64,000 nucleotides of DNA from Bacteroidaceae bacterium (GTDB taxonomy: Bacteria; Bacteroidota; Bacteroidia; Bacteroidales; Bacteroidaceae): NCBI GenBank assembly GCA_017617235.1, contig JAFZWQ010000025.1, forward strand, positions 26,926 to 90,925. Reading direction: 5' to 3'. The translations under genes were made by a program, and so were the position numbers. This document shows, one piece after another, positions 37,301 through 44,569 of the stretch (positions within the stretch are counted from its first letter, which is position 1; each line of letters begins with the position of its first letter). The notes under the pieces are model-generated. The model had not been told where the DNA came from. It saw only the letters and a program-made list of their open reading frames with translations, and did not search any database.

Positions 37301-39189
37301 AACAGGAAGAGGAAAGGCTGGCCCGTCAGAAGGCCGAACTGGAGGCGAAGGAAAAGGGTGTGCCCGTCGACAGCATCCTGGCGAAGCAGAAGAGCAAGAC
37401 TCCCGGCAAGCAGACCAACGAAAAGGGCATAAGTCAACAAAAGGACAATAAGAAACAGAAAGGCTTTGCTGGAGAAGTTACCCTGCGGCCCGACACTACC
37501 ACCACGGTCACCCACAACCAGAAATCGAAGCGCATCACCGTAACGGCTCGCGATGCAGACGGTCACGAATATAAACTGAATTACAAAACACTGGACGAGA
37601 ACAAGATTGTCATCAAGAATCTCGACTCTATGAAGGTGCGTGTCAACGTTGTGGCGAAACCCAAGCTCGAGGACGAGAAATGGTATCGTATGGCCCAGGC
37701 TGCAGCCCGCTTCGCCATGATGGTGCGCAACGTCAGCGTTTCCTACCGCAACAACTATTCGCTGAACCTGCCGAACTTCGTACCCAACGTGGGCAGCATG
37801 CTCGGACAGAACCGCCACGGTGGTTACTTCCAGCCGGGACTCAACTACGCCTTCGGACTCGTCAGCGATAGCTATATCGACCAAGCCAAAGATCGCGGCT
37901 GGCTGCTCTGTGCCGACAGTGTCGCCACACCGGCGACCACCAGCAACACCGAAGACCTGCAAATCAAGGCATCGCTGGAGCCCTTCACCGACCTGAAGAT
38001 TGACCTCTCCATGTCCCACACCCGCAACAAGAGCCAGTCCATACAATATATGTATCAGGGCAACCCCACCACCGAAACGGGTTCCTTCAACATGACCACC
38101 ATCACCCTGCGCTCTGCCTTCGGCGGCAAGGGAAATGCCCACAACGGATACCGGTCGAAGACCTTCGATCGTTTTTGCAAGGCTCTTCCCGTCATACAGC
38201 AGCGCGTGGAGCAGCGTTACCAAGGCATCCAATATCCCCAGGGCACAGACCAGACGGGAACCTTCGACCCCGCCAACGGCACCGTCAGCACCTATTCTGC
38301 CGACGTTATGATACCAGCCTTCCTGGCCACCTATGCCGGCGGCAATCCGCATAAGACCAGCCTGCAGCTCTTCCCCTCTATGTTGAAGATGCTACCCAAC
38401 TGGACACTCACCTATCGCGGACTCTCCACCCTGCCCTTCTTCCGCGACCACTTTAAATCCGTAAACATCACACACGGATACAAATCCATCTACAGCATCG
38501 GTTCCTACAACACCTATGCTTCGTGGCTTGCGGCCTTCACGGGCAGTGACCTGGGCTTTGTCGAGAACACCACTACGGGCACCTACGTACCTTCGTCAAT
38601 GTACGACATCTCCAGCGTATCCATCAACGAATCCTTCACCCCGCTGGCAGGTATCAATGTCACGCTGAACAACAACATGACGCTGAAGCTGGAATACCGC
38701 ACCACGCGTGTCATCAACCTCAGCATGACTTCGGCCCAGATTAACGAAACCTCCTCGAAGGACGCCGTATTCGGTTGGGGATACAAAATCGACGACTTCA
38801 AGTTCAGTTCGCTCTTCAAGAAGAAGCCGAAGGCAAAAGGCGGTAAGGGGCAAAAGGGCAAGGACGATACCGACCAGAAGACCAATGCTGCCAAGAACCA
38901 GAAGCAGAGCGGCAAGAACAACTTTGCGCACGCCGTCAACCTCTCCTTCGACTTCTCCTTCCGCAACCAGGATGCCCTGCGTCGCGACATCCAGACGGGC
39001 CTCACCGAAGCCACTTCGGGTAACAAAGCCATCAAGGCATCGTTCCAGGCCTCCTATGCTGTCAGCCGATGGGTCAGCCTCAGTCTTTATTACGACCGCC
39101 AGCGCAATGCCCCGTTGCTCTCGTCATCAGCCTATCCCACCATCACACAAGACTTCGGCATGAGCATGAAAATCTCCCTCACCCGATAA
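31369..39189 (+). CDS. sprA: T9SS outer-membrane translocon protein SprA (Sov)
   Basis: SprA forms the giant outer-membrane beta-barrel through which T9SS cargo leaves the cell. The 2606-residue protein has a signal peptide (RLILRLLLAVVISAAAIGAS). Family-typical stretches include SAELKLGMNSKKVNNPSLAA, GFDFDEKINLNLTGSVGDKI, KMSLNYNTDATFDFDAQNMK and VASLDLVHGDWR-like segments, with a beta-rich C-terminus. Two Lys-rich insertions, about residues 1952-2025 and 2483-2520, look like low-complexity expansions; the second is encoded by AAAGGC-type heptads. Alternative ATGs exist inside the upstream heptad array. Followed by a terminator. Confidence 0.94.
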   Translation: MRGERLILRLLLAVVISAAAIGASYASPLTLNSYAEAPKDTTTQKKPRYSVRKTSAQTRDDVKQKSADLKDPDNLQTEVSYDEKTNTYQVGTTLKGGTAQTGQKNNTNTSKTNTSNNKSTGKSSNNKNQSRNATNVTSTGTASGLGYTSSTQTQFGLVGNYLNTPLLMTPDEYKEWTMQQSMARYFRDRNAELFESKGQSKFDFTDMHFDLGPAEKIFGPGGVQIKTQGSAELKLGMNSKKVNNPSLAANRRKTTGFDFDEKINLNLTGSVGDKIKMSLNYNTDATFDFDAQNMKLKYDGKEDEIIKLVEAGNVSFPSNNSLIPGVSSLFGLRTDVQFGRLKMQTVVSQKKSASKSVSSKGGGSTNSFEFSATNYEENRHFFLSHFFRQQYDKNMKTLPTIASGVNIKRVEIWVTNKTSNVANNRNIIALSDLGENDNIGNTDLWVPGIVNVPSNKANDEYQTLTSTLDGARDISQATQLLDGYGMVGGEDYEKLQSARLLSSSEYYVNTALGYVSLNSTLQTDDVLGVAFEYTYNGTTYQVGEFSSDMTDNTKALYVKLLKPSSGSPQLVTWRLMMKNVYSLGASSVSKEKFKLDIKYQSDSSGVYITYLPEQKLKSTTLLKAMNLDRLDNNNKANSNGQFDFVEGYTIYKGRIYFPVAEPFGAHLRKWIGDDQIADKYCFPELYDSTKTVAKQRAEHDKFMLTGQYKGSNGSQIDLGATNIAQGSVVVTAGGVTLTENTDYTVDYNMGIVTIINQSIIDAGTKVNASVESNDNYGMQRKTMMGVNLDYELSKNFTVGASIMFLNEQPLTTKVSMGNEPLRNTLWGAHMSWKTKSQWLTNMIDKLPLIHATQPSQITFNAEFAQLMAGQNKKVQGNASYLDDFENSSYKEPLGTPQYWVQASTPSMFPESRLTDDIRYGYNRALLAWYYVDPLFTRRSSTLTPSHIKSDLDQLSNHYVREVYERELYPQKAQNSYTSATPLSVLNLAFYPKERGAYNLSTDVDQDGKFLRPTEKWGGMMRKMDNTDFETMNVQYLEFWMLDPFIYTRDLPGNHGGDFYINLGEVSEDILKDGKKYFESGMPIDGDASYYTETNWGRIPNTTSVTYAFNNEGGARTAQDIGLNGLSSEQERTFGAYAQYLQDMQGKVNAQVYDSIYNDPAGDDYHYYRGTDYDQARTSILERYKRINMPEGNSPDSDNSPERYETAYKTTPDVEDLNQDYTLNEYEKYFQYHVSVRPEDLVVGRNHIVDKRVYTATLRNGNKEEVHWYLFRVPLYDYESKVGNISDFTSIRFMRMFLTNFEEPIVMRLATLDLVHGDWRSYDQALYTGEAPSTSATMTVSTVNLEENSSKQPVNYVLPPGISRVTDPGQSQLVEENEQALCMIVENLSPGDAKAVYKNCNYDMRQYKHLQLFVHANALMNDITDLSDGETSIFLRLGSDYKSNFYEYEVPLQLTPEGNYDRFSPSDCRSVWPADNMINIDMDILTELKKERNKQKSLGMTSFNQLYHSYDESHPNNRISIMGNPTLGEVKTIMIGVRNNGRTVKSVEVWANELRLQEFTNDGGWAAQGSLNIQLSDLGSVNATAHVETAGFGGIEQSVADRKDEDSYNYAVTTQFNLGKIFPEKAKVNAPVYYSFSQERVKPKYNPLDTDMLLSDALDALQTKEEKDSLKALTTTKETQRNLSFSGIKVNIASRKHPMPYDPANFTFNYSRNSTEREGVTTVYEHNRTWRAGMNYSWSPNWKAWEPFKKSIKSKSKWLTLLKEQNLSFAPQNITFSTDLNRTYYELQERDVENLDNNQSIPVTFSQTYLWNREFSFKWDIFKALHFSFQSGTHAEVEEPYTPVNKDLYADKYDAWKDSVKMSLRNFGRPLDYSQTAQLSYKLPIDKLPMFDWLTADASYNSNYSWRRGTEMEDGTTLGNTINTQRTVNLNGKLAMETLYNHSNFLKEANKRFSASKAKSESKKKADAKKKEQEAKKKKQEEERLARQKAELEAKEKGVPVDSILAKQKSKTPGKQTNEKGISQQKDNKKQKGFAGEVTLRPDTTTTVTHNQKSKRITVTARDADGHEYKLNYKTLDENKIVIKNLDSMKVRVNVVAKPKLEDEKWYRMAQAAARFAMMVRNVSVSYRNNYSLNLPNFVPNVGSMLGQNRHGGYFQPGLNYAFGLVSDSYIDQAKDRGWLLCADSVATPATTSNTEDLQIKASLEPFTDLKIDLSMSHTRNKSQSIQYMYQGNPTTETGSFNMTTITLRSAFGGKGNAHNGYRSKTFDRFCKALPVIQQRVEQRYQGIQYPQGTDQTGTFDPANGTVSTYSADVMIPAFLATYAGGNPHKTSLQLFPSMLKMLPNWTLTYRGLSTLPFFRDHFKSVNITHGYKSIYSIGSYNTYASWLAAFTGSDLGFVENTTTGTYVPSSMYDISSVSINESFTPLAGINVTLNNNMTLKLEYRTTRVINLSMTSAQINETSSKDAVFGWGYKIDDFKFSSLFKKKPKAKGGKGQKGKDDTDQKTNAAKNQKQSGKNNFAHAVNLSFDFSFRNQDALRRDIQTGLTEATSGNKAIKASFQASYAVSRWVSLSLYYDRQRNAPLLSSSAYPTITQDFGMSMKISLTR

Positions 39190-39193
39190 ACAA

Positions 39194-39225
39194 GAAGGCG
39201 CAGTCTCTCGACCGCGCCTTTTTTG
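39194..39225 (+). terminator. Terminator after sprA
   Basis: AAGGCGC pairs with GCGCCTT and is followed by a T-run. It sits in the convergent gap between sprA and thrC. Confidence 0.82.
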
Positions 39226-39244
39226 TATAGGATGATGTAGGGAT

Positions 39245-40600
39245 TTACTGAGTAAGGAGGTAGGATTTGAAATCGGAGAAATCGCGAGACATAGAGACAC
39301 TTTGCTTCTGGCCCTGCATGAAGGCTGCCAGACGGGCAGGAATCTCCACGGGGCATCCCGTAATCTTTTCGACGGTATCCTTGAATTTGGCGGGATGGGC
39401 GGTTTCCAGGAAGAAACCAATCTCACCGGGACGCAAGCCCTCCTTCAGAGCACGGTAACCGCAAGCCCCGTGGGGGTCGAGTTGGTATCCCGTATCTGCA
39501 AGACACTGACGGATGGTATCGGCAATCTGTTCGTCGGTATACGTTGCGCCCGAGATGTCCTTTGTGATGGCATCGTGACTCTTTCCATACAGATCATAGA
39601 TGCGCGCAAAGTTGCTGGGGTCTCCTACATCCATCGCGTTAGCCAGCGTCTGCACACTGGGACGCGGACGGTACTCGCCCGTCTGCAGATACTCGTAGAA
39701 CACATCGTTGCGGTTGTTGGCAGCAATGAAACGGCTTATAGGCAACCCCATGCGTTTGCCGAAGAGGGCACTGCATATGTTTCCGAAATTACCGCTGGGC
39801 ACACAACATACCACGGAGGCTTCAGCCTCCTTACGGCTAAGGGCTAAAGACGAAGGACTAACGACGTCTTTTGCCTTTTGGCTTTTGCCTTTTGCCCTTT
39901 CAAGTTGAGCGACGGCCCAGAAGTAGTAGAACGACTGGGGCAGGAAGCGAGCCACGTTGATGCTGTTGGCAGAGGTCAACTTCATGTGGGCATTAAGGTC
40001 GGCATCCATAAAGGCCGACTTTACCAATGCCTGACAATCGTCGAACACACCGTCCACCTCGATGGCAGTGATGTTCTGACCCAGAGTGGTGAACTGACAC
40101 TCCTGAATGGGGCTGACCTTACCCTTGGGATAGAGCACATAGACATGAATGCCATCAACGCCCAGGAATCCGTTGGCCACAGCCGAACCTGTGTCTCCAC
40201 TGGTAGCTACCAATACATTCACCTGTTCTTCCTTATTAAAATACTGCAACAGACGAGCCATGAAGCGGGCACCGACATCCTTGAAGGCCAGCGTAGGCCC
40301 GTGGAAGAGTTCCAGACTGTAGATATTCTCCTCGACCTGCACTATAGGGCAGTCGAACGACAGGGTGTCGTAAACAATGCGCTTGAGATCCTCGGCAGGA
40401 ATGTCCTCGCCAAAGAAACAGTCGGCCACGCGATATGCGACTTCCTGAAACGAAAGCTGCGACATTTCGTCGAAGAACTCACGTGGCAGGGGTTTGATAC
40501 GTTCGGGCATATAGAGACCCTTGTCCTCGGCCAGTCCCTTTACGACGGCCTTCTCCAGTGTGGCAAGTGGTGCCTTTCCGTTGGTGCTATAATATTTCAT
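39245..40600 (-). CDS. thrC: Threonine synthase
   Basis: ThrC converts O-phosphohomoserine to threonine with PLP. The 451-residue protein has ELFHGPTLAFKDVGARFMAR, where Lys107 is the expected PLP lysine, and VLVATSGDTGSAVANGFLGV for phosphate binding. PSGNFGNICSALFGKRMGLP is also conserved. Residues about 232-256 (AKGKSQKAKDVVSPSSLALS) are an insertion encoded by opposed heptad arrays between conserved segments; the frame is kept, so the enzyme is probably functional. Last gene of the thr operon, 16 bp after the apgM-like gene. Confidence 0.94.
   Translation of the reverse strand: MKYYSTNGKAPLATLEKAVVKGLAEDKGLYMPERIKPLPREFFDEMSQLSFQEVAYRVADCFFGEDIPAEDLKRIVYDTLSFDCPIVQVEENIYSLELFHGPTLAFKDVGARFMARLLQYFNKEEQVNVLVATSGDTGSAVANGFLGVDGIHVYVLYPKGKVSPIQECQFTTLGQNITAIEVDGVFDDCQALVKSAFMDADLNAHMKLTSANSINVARFLPQSFYYFWAVAQLERAKGKSQKAKDVVSPSSLALSRKEAEASVVCCVPSGNFGNICSALFGKRMGLPISRFIAANNRNDVFYEYLQTGEYRPRPSVQTLANAMDVGDPSNFARIYDLYGKSHDAITKDISGATYTDEQIADTIRQCLADTGYQLDPHGACGYRALKEGLRPGEIGFFLETAHPAKFKDTVEKITGCPVEIPARLAAFMQGQKQSVSMSRDFSDFKSYLLTQ
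39832..39905. repeat. Back-to-back heptad arrays inside thrC
   Basis: A run of GGCTAAG-type units (GGCTAAG, GGCTAAA, GACGAAG, GACTAAC) is followed head-to-head by TTTTGCC-type units (TTTTGCC, TTTTGGC, TTTTGCC, TTTTGCC). Together they form an inverted repeat of repeats within the coding sequence. Confidence 0.8.
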
Positions 40601-40616
40601 AATTCAAAATGCGCAA

Positions 40617-41846
40617 TTAACAATACATAAACGCTTCTATAAATTCATCGCCTTCGAGAGTGCCGTATGCGCCTTGCTGACAGGCCTCTTCGTCGAATGT
40701 CTGCACTCCGTCGGCCTCGATACCTGGATAGTAAATGCAGAACGGTATGGGTTCGTTGGTGTGTGTACGATGCGCCACAGGCGTCGGATGGTCGGGAAGC
40801 AAGGCAATAGCAACCCCTTCCCCTTGCCCTCCCCGAGGGGAGGGAGTATTTACACTCTCCAGGATTGGTTTGACCAGTCGCTGGTCGAGGGCATCTATGC
40901 AACGGAGTTTCAGCTCCAGGTCACCATCGTGTCCGGCCTCATCGCAAGCCTCGATATGCAGATACACAAAGTCGTCGGTCTTCAGCGCCTCAATGGCAGC
41001 CTGCGCTTTGCCTTCGTAATTTGTATCCCACAGTCCTGTAGCGCCAGGCACATCGATGACCCGCAGACCAGCATATTTGCCAATGCCGCGAATGAGGTCG
41101 ACAGCCGTAATCACGGCTCCGCTCCGGATTTCCGGGAAGCGTTTCGTCAGGGGCACCATCTTGGGACGGTATCCCCCACCCCAGGGCCAGATGCTGTTGG
41201 CAGGGTCCATTCCACGTGCCACACGTTCCTTATTTAAAGGATGCTCTTTCAGCAGCTCCTGACTTTTCAATATCAGATCCCTGAGCAGTTGTGCCGTTTC
41301 CTCCGCTTCTGGGACTTCGGCATACAACATATTGTCGCGCCAGGGCTGCAGGGGAATATCGTGAGGTGGTGTGCAATGCAGATGTTTGTTTCCTCCCTTG
41401 ATGACCAGCAGGTTGCGATACTGCACACCCGTATAGAAATGCACCCGTTCGTTGTCGAGGTGCTCTTTCAGATACTTTATCAGAATGTCCGATTCCTCGG
41501 TTTCCAGTCGTCCGCAAGAGTGGTTCTTCAGCAAGTCGCCTTCCAGACAGACGAAGTTGCAACGCAGAGCCAAATCGTCGTCAGCGAGTTCCACACCGAT
41601 GCTGGCAGCCTCCAACGGACCGCGTCCCTCGTACACCAAATGCTGGTCGTAACCCAGAATGCTGCTGTTGGCCACCTCGCTACCCGGATGGAAACCATCA
41701 GGCACCGTCTTCAGCATACCACAACGTCCGTTGCGCGTCAAGAAGTCGAAGTGCGGCGTATCGGCATATTGCAAGAGGGTCTTGCCCCCAAGTGCCTCAA
41801 CAGGCCAGTCGGCCATACCGTCACATAATATTATCAGATGTTTCAT
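40617..41846 (-). CDS. ApgM-type phosphoglycerate mutase-like protein, candidate homoserine kinase substitute
   Basis: The 409-residue protein belongs to the alkaline-phosphatase superfamily: MKHLIILCDGMADWPVEALG, GSEVANSSILGYDQHLVYEG (catalytic serine region), HIEACDEAGHDGDLELKLRC and LLPDHPTPVAHRTHTNEPIP hold the metal ligands. It resembles archaeal-type cofactor-independent phosphoglycerate mutase. Its position between thrA and thrC, with no homoserine kinase gene, fits the proposal that it supplies that missing step; this is inference from context. Residues about 331-344 (TPSPRGGQGEGV) are translated from a palindromic repeat and probably form a loop. Confidence 0.85.
   Translation of the reverse strand: MKHLIILCDGMADWPVEALGGKTLLQYADTPHFDFLTRNGRCGMLKTVPDGFHPGSEVANSSILGYDQHLVYEGRGPLEAASIGVELADDDLALRCNFVCLEGDLLKNHSCGRLETEESDILIKYLKEHLDNERVHFYTGVQYRNLLVIKGGNKHLHCTPPHDIPLQPWRDNMLYAEVPEAEETAQLLRDLILKSQELLKEHPLNKERVARGMDPANSIWPWGGGYRPKMVPLTKRFPEIRSGAVITAVDLIRGIGKYAGLRVIDVPGATGLWDTNYEGKAQAAIEALKTDDFVYLHIEACDEAGHDGDLELKLRCIDALDQRLVKPILESVNTPSPRGGQGEGVAIALLPDHPTPVAHRTHTNEPIPFCIYYPGIEADGVQTFDEEACQQGAYGTLEGDEFIEAFMYC
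40810..40851 (-). repeat. Palindromic repeat translated inside the apgM-like gene
   Basis: Read on the minus strand it is almost the same as the right half of the element ending at 25782: ATACTCCCT, then hairpin CCCTCCCC-TC-GGGGAGGG, then CAAGGGGAAGGGGT. It is read in the same frame as in the MATE gene. Confidence 0.85.
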
Positions 41847-41850
41847 CTTT

Positions 41851-41934
41851 AATTAAAAATGAAAAATTAAAAATTGATAGCCTTAGACTAACAGCCAACA
41901 AAACATTTAATTTTTCACTTTTCCTTTTTCATTT
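41851..41934. repeat. A/T heptad arrays between thrA and the apgM-like gene
   Basis: AATTAAA, AATGAAA, AATTAAA, AATTGAT (41851-41878) and TTAATTT, TTCACTT, TTCCTTT, TTCATTT (41907-41934) fill both halves of the 89-bp gap, in opposite polarity. Confidence 0.75.
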
Positions 41935-41935
41935 A

Positions 41936-44365
41936 TTATGCTAATGACATGATATCCGCGAATACACCGGCCGCAGTTACGCTGGCTCCTGCTCCGTAAC
42001 CCTGAATGAGCATAGGATATTCGTTGTAACGCTCGGTGGTAAGCATCACGATGTTATTCGAACCTTCCAGCACGTAGAAAGGATGGTCGGGGTCGAACTC
42101 GTGGAGCGAGACACTACCCTTGCCGTTCTCGAACTTCGCCACGAAACGCCAAACGCGCTGGTTCTTCTCCAGTTCCTGACGACGCTTTTCCCATTCGGCA
42201 TCCAACGAGGGAAGTTGTTCCCAGAATTCGTCGAGGGAACCCTGAAACATGCTATCGGGGATGAACAGATGTGCCTCCACATCCTCCTGCTCAATCTCGT
42301 AGCCTGCCTCGCGGGTCAGGATAACCAGTTTGCGGATAACATCCTTGCCGCTGAGGTCGATACGCGGATCGGGCTCGCTGTATCCTTCGGCCTTTGCCAT
42401 ACGTACCGTCTCGCTGAAGGGAATGTCCTTGCTGATGGTATTGAAAATATAGTTCAGGGTGCCGCTCAGCACTGCCTCGATGCGCAGAATCTTGTCGCCC
42501 GAGTTCACCAAGTCGTTTATAGTGCGGATGATGGGAAGACCGGCTCCCACATTCGTTTCGAACAGGAACTTCACACCACGTTTCTGGGCAATCTGTTTCA
42601 GTTCGCGATAGCTCTTATAATCGCTGCTGGCGGCAATCTTGTTGGCTGCCACCACGTTGATATTGTGATCCAGAAAGTCTTTGTAGATGCCTGCCACCTC
42701 GGCACTGGCCGTACAGTCCACAAATACGGAATTAAAGATGTTCATACCGATGACCTCGTCCCTCAGACGCTGTATATTGCTGGGAGCCGACTGGCGCAAC
42801 TGGGTGTGCCAATCCTCGAGGTTCAGTCCCTCGCGACGGAACATCGCATTGTGTCCGCTGGCAATTCCCACCACATTCAACTTCACACGCAGTTCGCGCA
42901 TCAGTTTCTCCTGCTGCTGGTGAATCTGCTCCAGCAGACTGCCGCCTACGGTTCCTACGCCACAGACGAAGAGGTTAATCTCCTGGTATTCGCTCAGGAA
43001 GAACGAGTCGTGGATAGAGTTCAGTGCCTTGCGCAGATATTTCTCGTTGATGACAAACGAGATGTTCGTCTCCGAGGCTCCCTGGGCACAGGCAATTACG
43101 CTGATACCCGAGCGGCCCAACGTGCCGAACAACTTACCGGCAATACCCGGAGTATGCTTCATATTCTCGCCTACGATAGCCACCGTTGCTAATCCGCTTT
43201 CGGCCTGCATGGGGAACATCTTTCCGTCCTCGATTTCACGTTCGAATTCCTCGTTCAGCACGCGACAGGCCTCCTGGACCTCAACATCGCGCACACCTAT
43301 ACTGGTGCTGTTCTCCGACGAAGCCTGAGAAACCATGAAAACCGAAATACCATTGTCGGCCAGACACGAGAAAATGCGACGGTTCACACCAATCACACCC
43401 ACCATCGACAGTCCCGATACCGTTATCAGGCTGGTGCCCTTGATGCTGGAGATACCCTTGATGCTACGTACATCGTCCTTCACTTCGCTCTTGATGATGG
43501 TACCTGCATTTTCGGGGTTAAAGGTATTCTTGATAAGGATGGGAATGTTCTTGACACAAACGGGATAGATGGTAGGCGGATACACCACCTTGGCACCGAA
43601 GTTACACAACTCCATAGCCTCGACGTAGGTTAGCTCGGGGATGGTGTATGCATTCTGGATAACCTTCGGGTCAGCCGTCATGAATCCATCGACATCGGTC
43701 CATATCTCCAGCACGCTGGCATCCAGTGCCGCAGCAATGATGCTGGCGGTATAGTCGCTTCCGCCGCGTCCCAGATTCGTAACTTCGCCGCTATCCTTAT
43801 CCGTCGATATAAAGCCCCCAACGACAATTCTTAATTTCTCGCTTTTTATTTTCAACTGTTCGCGGACCAATTCGTTCGTCAACTCCGTGGCCAGGATATC
43901 CTTGCCGTTCTGGCGCTGTGTCTTGATGAACTGACGGCTGTCGAACCACTCGGAACCCTGAATCAGGCAAGAAACAATGTGACTCGACATGCGCTCGCCA
44001 TAGCTGACGATGGCTGCCTGCGTCTTCGGACTGAGGTCGCGAATCAGGAAAACACCCTGATAGATGCTGCGGAGTTCCTCCAATAGGCCACGAACTACAG
44101 CCTGCAGTGTGGTGCGTTCCTTGCCAGCCGGGATTATGGCCTCAATCATATTCTCGTGGCGCTCCGCAATCTCCAGGAAAGAACGCTGGTATGCGGCGTC
44201 GCCCTCGACTGCCATTTGAGATGTACGAATAAGTTGGTCGGTAATGCCGCCCAGTGCGGAGACGACAACAATTACTGGCTCCTTCTGGGCCTCTACTATT
44301 CTCTTTACACTTAAAATACTTTCCACGGAACCTACGGATGTTCCGCCGAACTTCAATACCTTCAT
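41936..44365 (-). CDS. thrA: Bifunctional aspartate kinase / homoserine dehydrogenase
   Basis: The 809-residue enzyme carries out the first and third steps of the aspartate pathway toward threonine and methionine. The kinase half starts MKVLKFGGTSVGSVESILSV and contains GRGGSDYTASIIAAALDAS; ACT regulatory segments follow (about 310-460). The dehydrogenase half begins near 465 (NLFVCGVGTVGGSLLEQIHQ) and includes NVGAGLPIIRTINDLVNSGD. Residues about 168-179 (LKIKSEKLRIVV) come from a heptad array. First gene of thrA-apgM-thrC; promoter 25-55 bp upstream. Confidence 0.96.
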   Translation of the reverse strand: MKVLKFGGTSVGSVESILSVKRIVEAQKEPVIVVVSALGGITDQLIRTSQMAVEGDAAYQRSFLEIAERHENMIEAIIPAGKERTTLQAVVRGLLEELRSIYQGVFLIRDLSPKTQAAIVSYGERMSSHIVSCLIQGSEWFDSRQFIKTQRQNGKDILATELTNELVREQLKIKSEKLRIVVGGFISTDKDSGEVTNLGRGGSDYTASIIAAALDASVLEIWTDVDGFMTADPKVIQNAYTIPELTYVEAMELCNFGAKVVYPPTIYPVCVKNIPILIKNTFNPENAGTIIKSEVKDDVRSIKGISSIKGTSLITVSGLSMVGVIGVNRRIFSCLADNGISVFMVSQASSENSTSIGVRDVEVQEACRVLNEEFEREIEDGKMFPMQAESGLATVAIVGENMKHTPGIAGKLFGTLGRSGISVIACAQGASETNISFVINEKYLRKALNSIHDSFFLSEYQEINLFVCGVGTVGGSLLEQIHQQQEKLMRELRVKLNVVGIASGHNAMFRREGLNLEDWHTQLRQSAPSNIQRLRDEVIGMNIFNSVFVDCTASAEVAGIYKDFLDHNINVVAANKIAASSDYKSYRELKQIAQKRGVKFLFETNVGAGLPIIRTINDLVNSGDKILRIEAVLSGTLNYIFNTISKDIPFSETVRMAKAEGYSEPDPRIDLSGKDVIRKLVILTREAGYEIEQEDVEAHLFIPDSMFQGSLDEFWEQLPSLDAEWEKRRQELEKNQRVWRFVAKFENGKGSVSLHEFDPDHPFYVLEGSNNIVMLTTERYNEYPMLIQGYGAGASVTAAGVFADIMSLA
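43828..43862. repeat. Heptad array inside thrA
   Basis: Units TTCTTAA, TTTCTCG, CTTTTTA, TTTTCAA and CTGTTCG are in frame within the kinase domain, between the substrate-binding and GRGGSDYT segments. Confidence 0.65.
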
Positions 44366-44389
44366 TAAATGCTATTTAGTTTTGCTTTG

Positions 44390-44420
44390 CAAAGATAGTG
44401 CAAATCGAACAAAATACAAA
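44390..44420 (-). promoter_or_regulatory. Promoter of the threonine operon
   Basis: On the minus strand TTTG (44417-44420) precedes TATCTTTG (44390-44397) by 19 nt. A second, upstream promoter-like module lies at 44473-44504 (TTTG, 20 nt, TATCTTTA). Confidence 0.75.
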
Positions 44421-44508
44421 ACATTTATGTTTTTATTTTTGAGATGCAGCCTATCTTCGAGGCCAAAAGACTTAAAGATACAATTAAGTGAGCGATTTTC
44501 CAAATTTA

Positions 44509-44540
44509 TTTGAGAGAATAAGGAAAAGTTTGTATATTTG
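44509..44540 (+). promoter_or_regulatory. Promoter of the 44.57-45.57 kb hypothetical gene
   Basis: TTTG (44509-44512), 20 nt, then TATATTTG (44533-44540), 29 bp before the ATG. It diverges from the threonine operon promoter. Confidence 0.75.
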
Positions 44541-44569
44541 TAGCCAGAATTAACTTTAAACATCATACT

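Noticed and set aside
44372-44566. 64-codon minus-strand frame upstream of thrA
   Set aside because: It spans two promoter regions and has low-complexity composition with no homology that I recognise.
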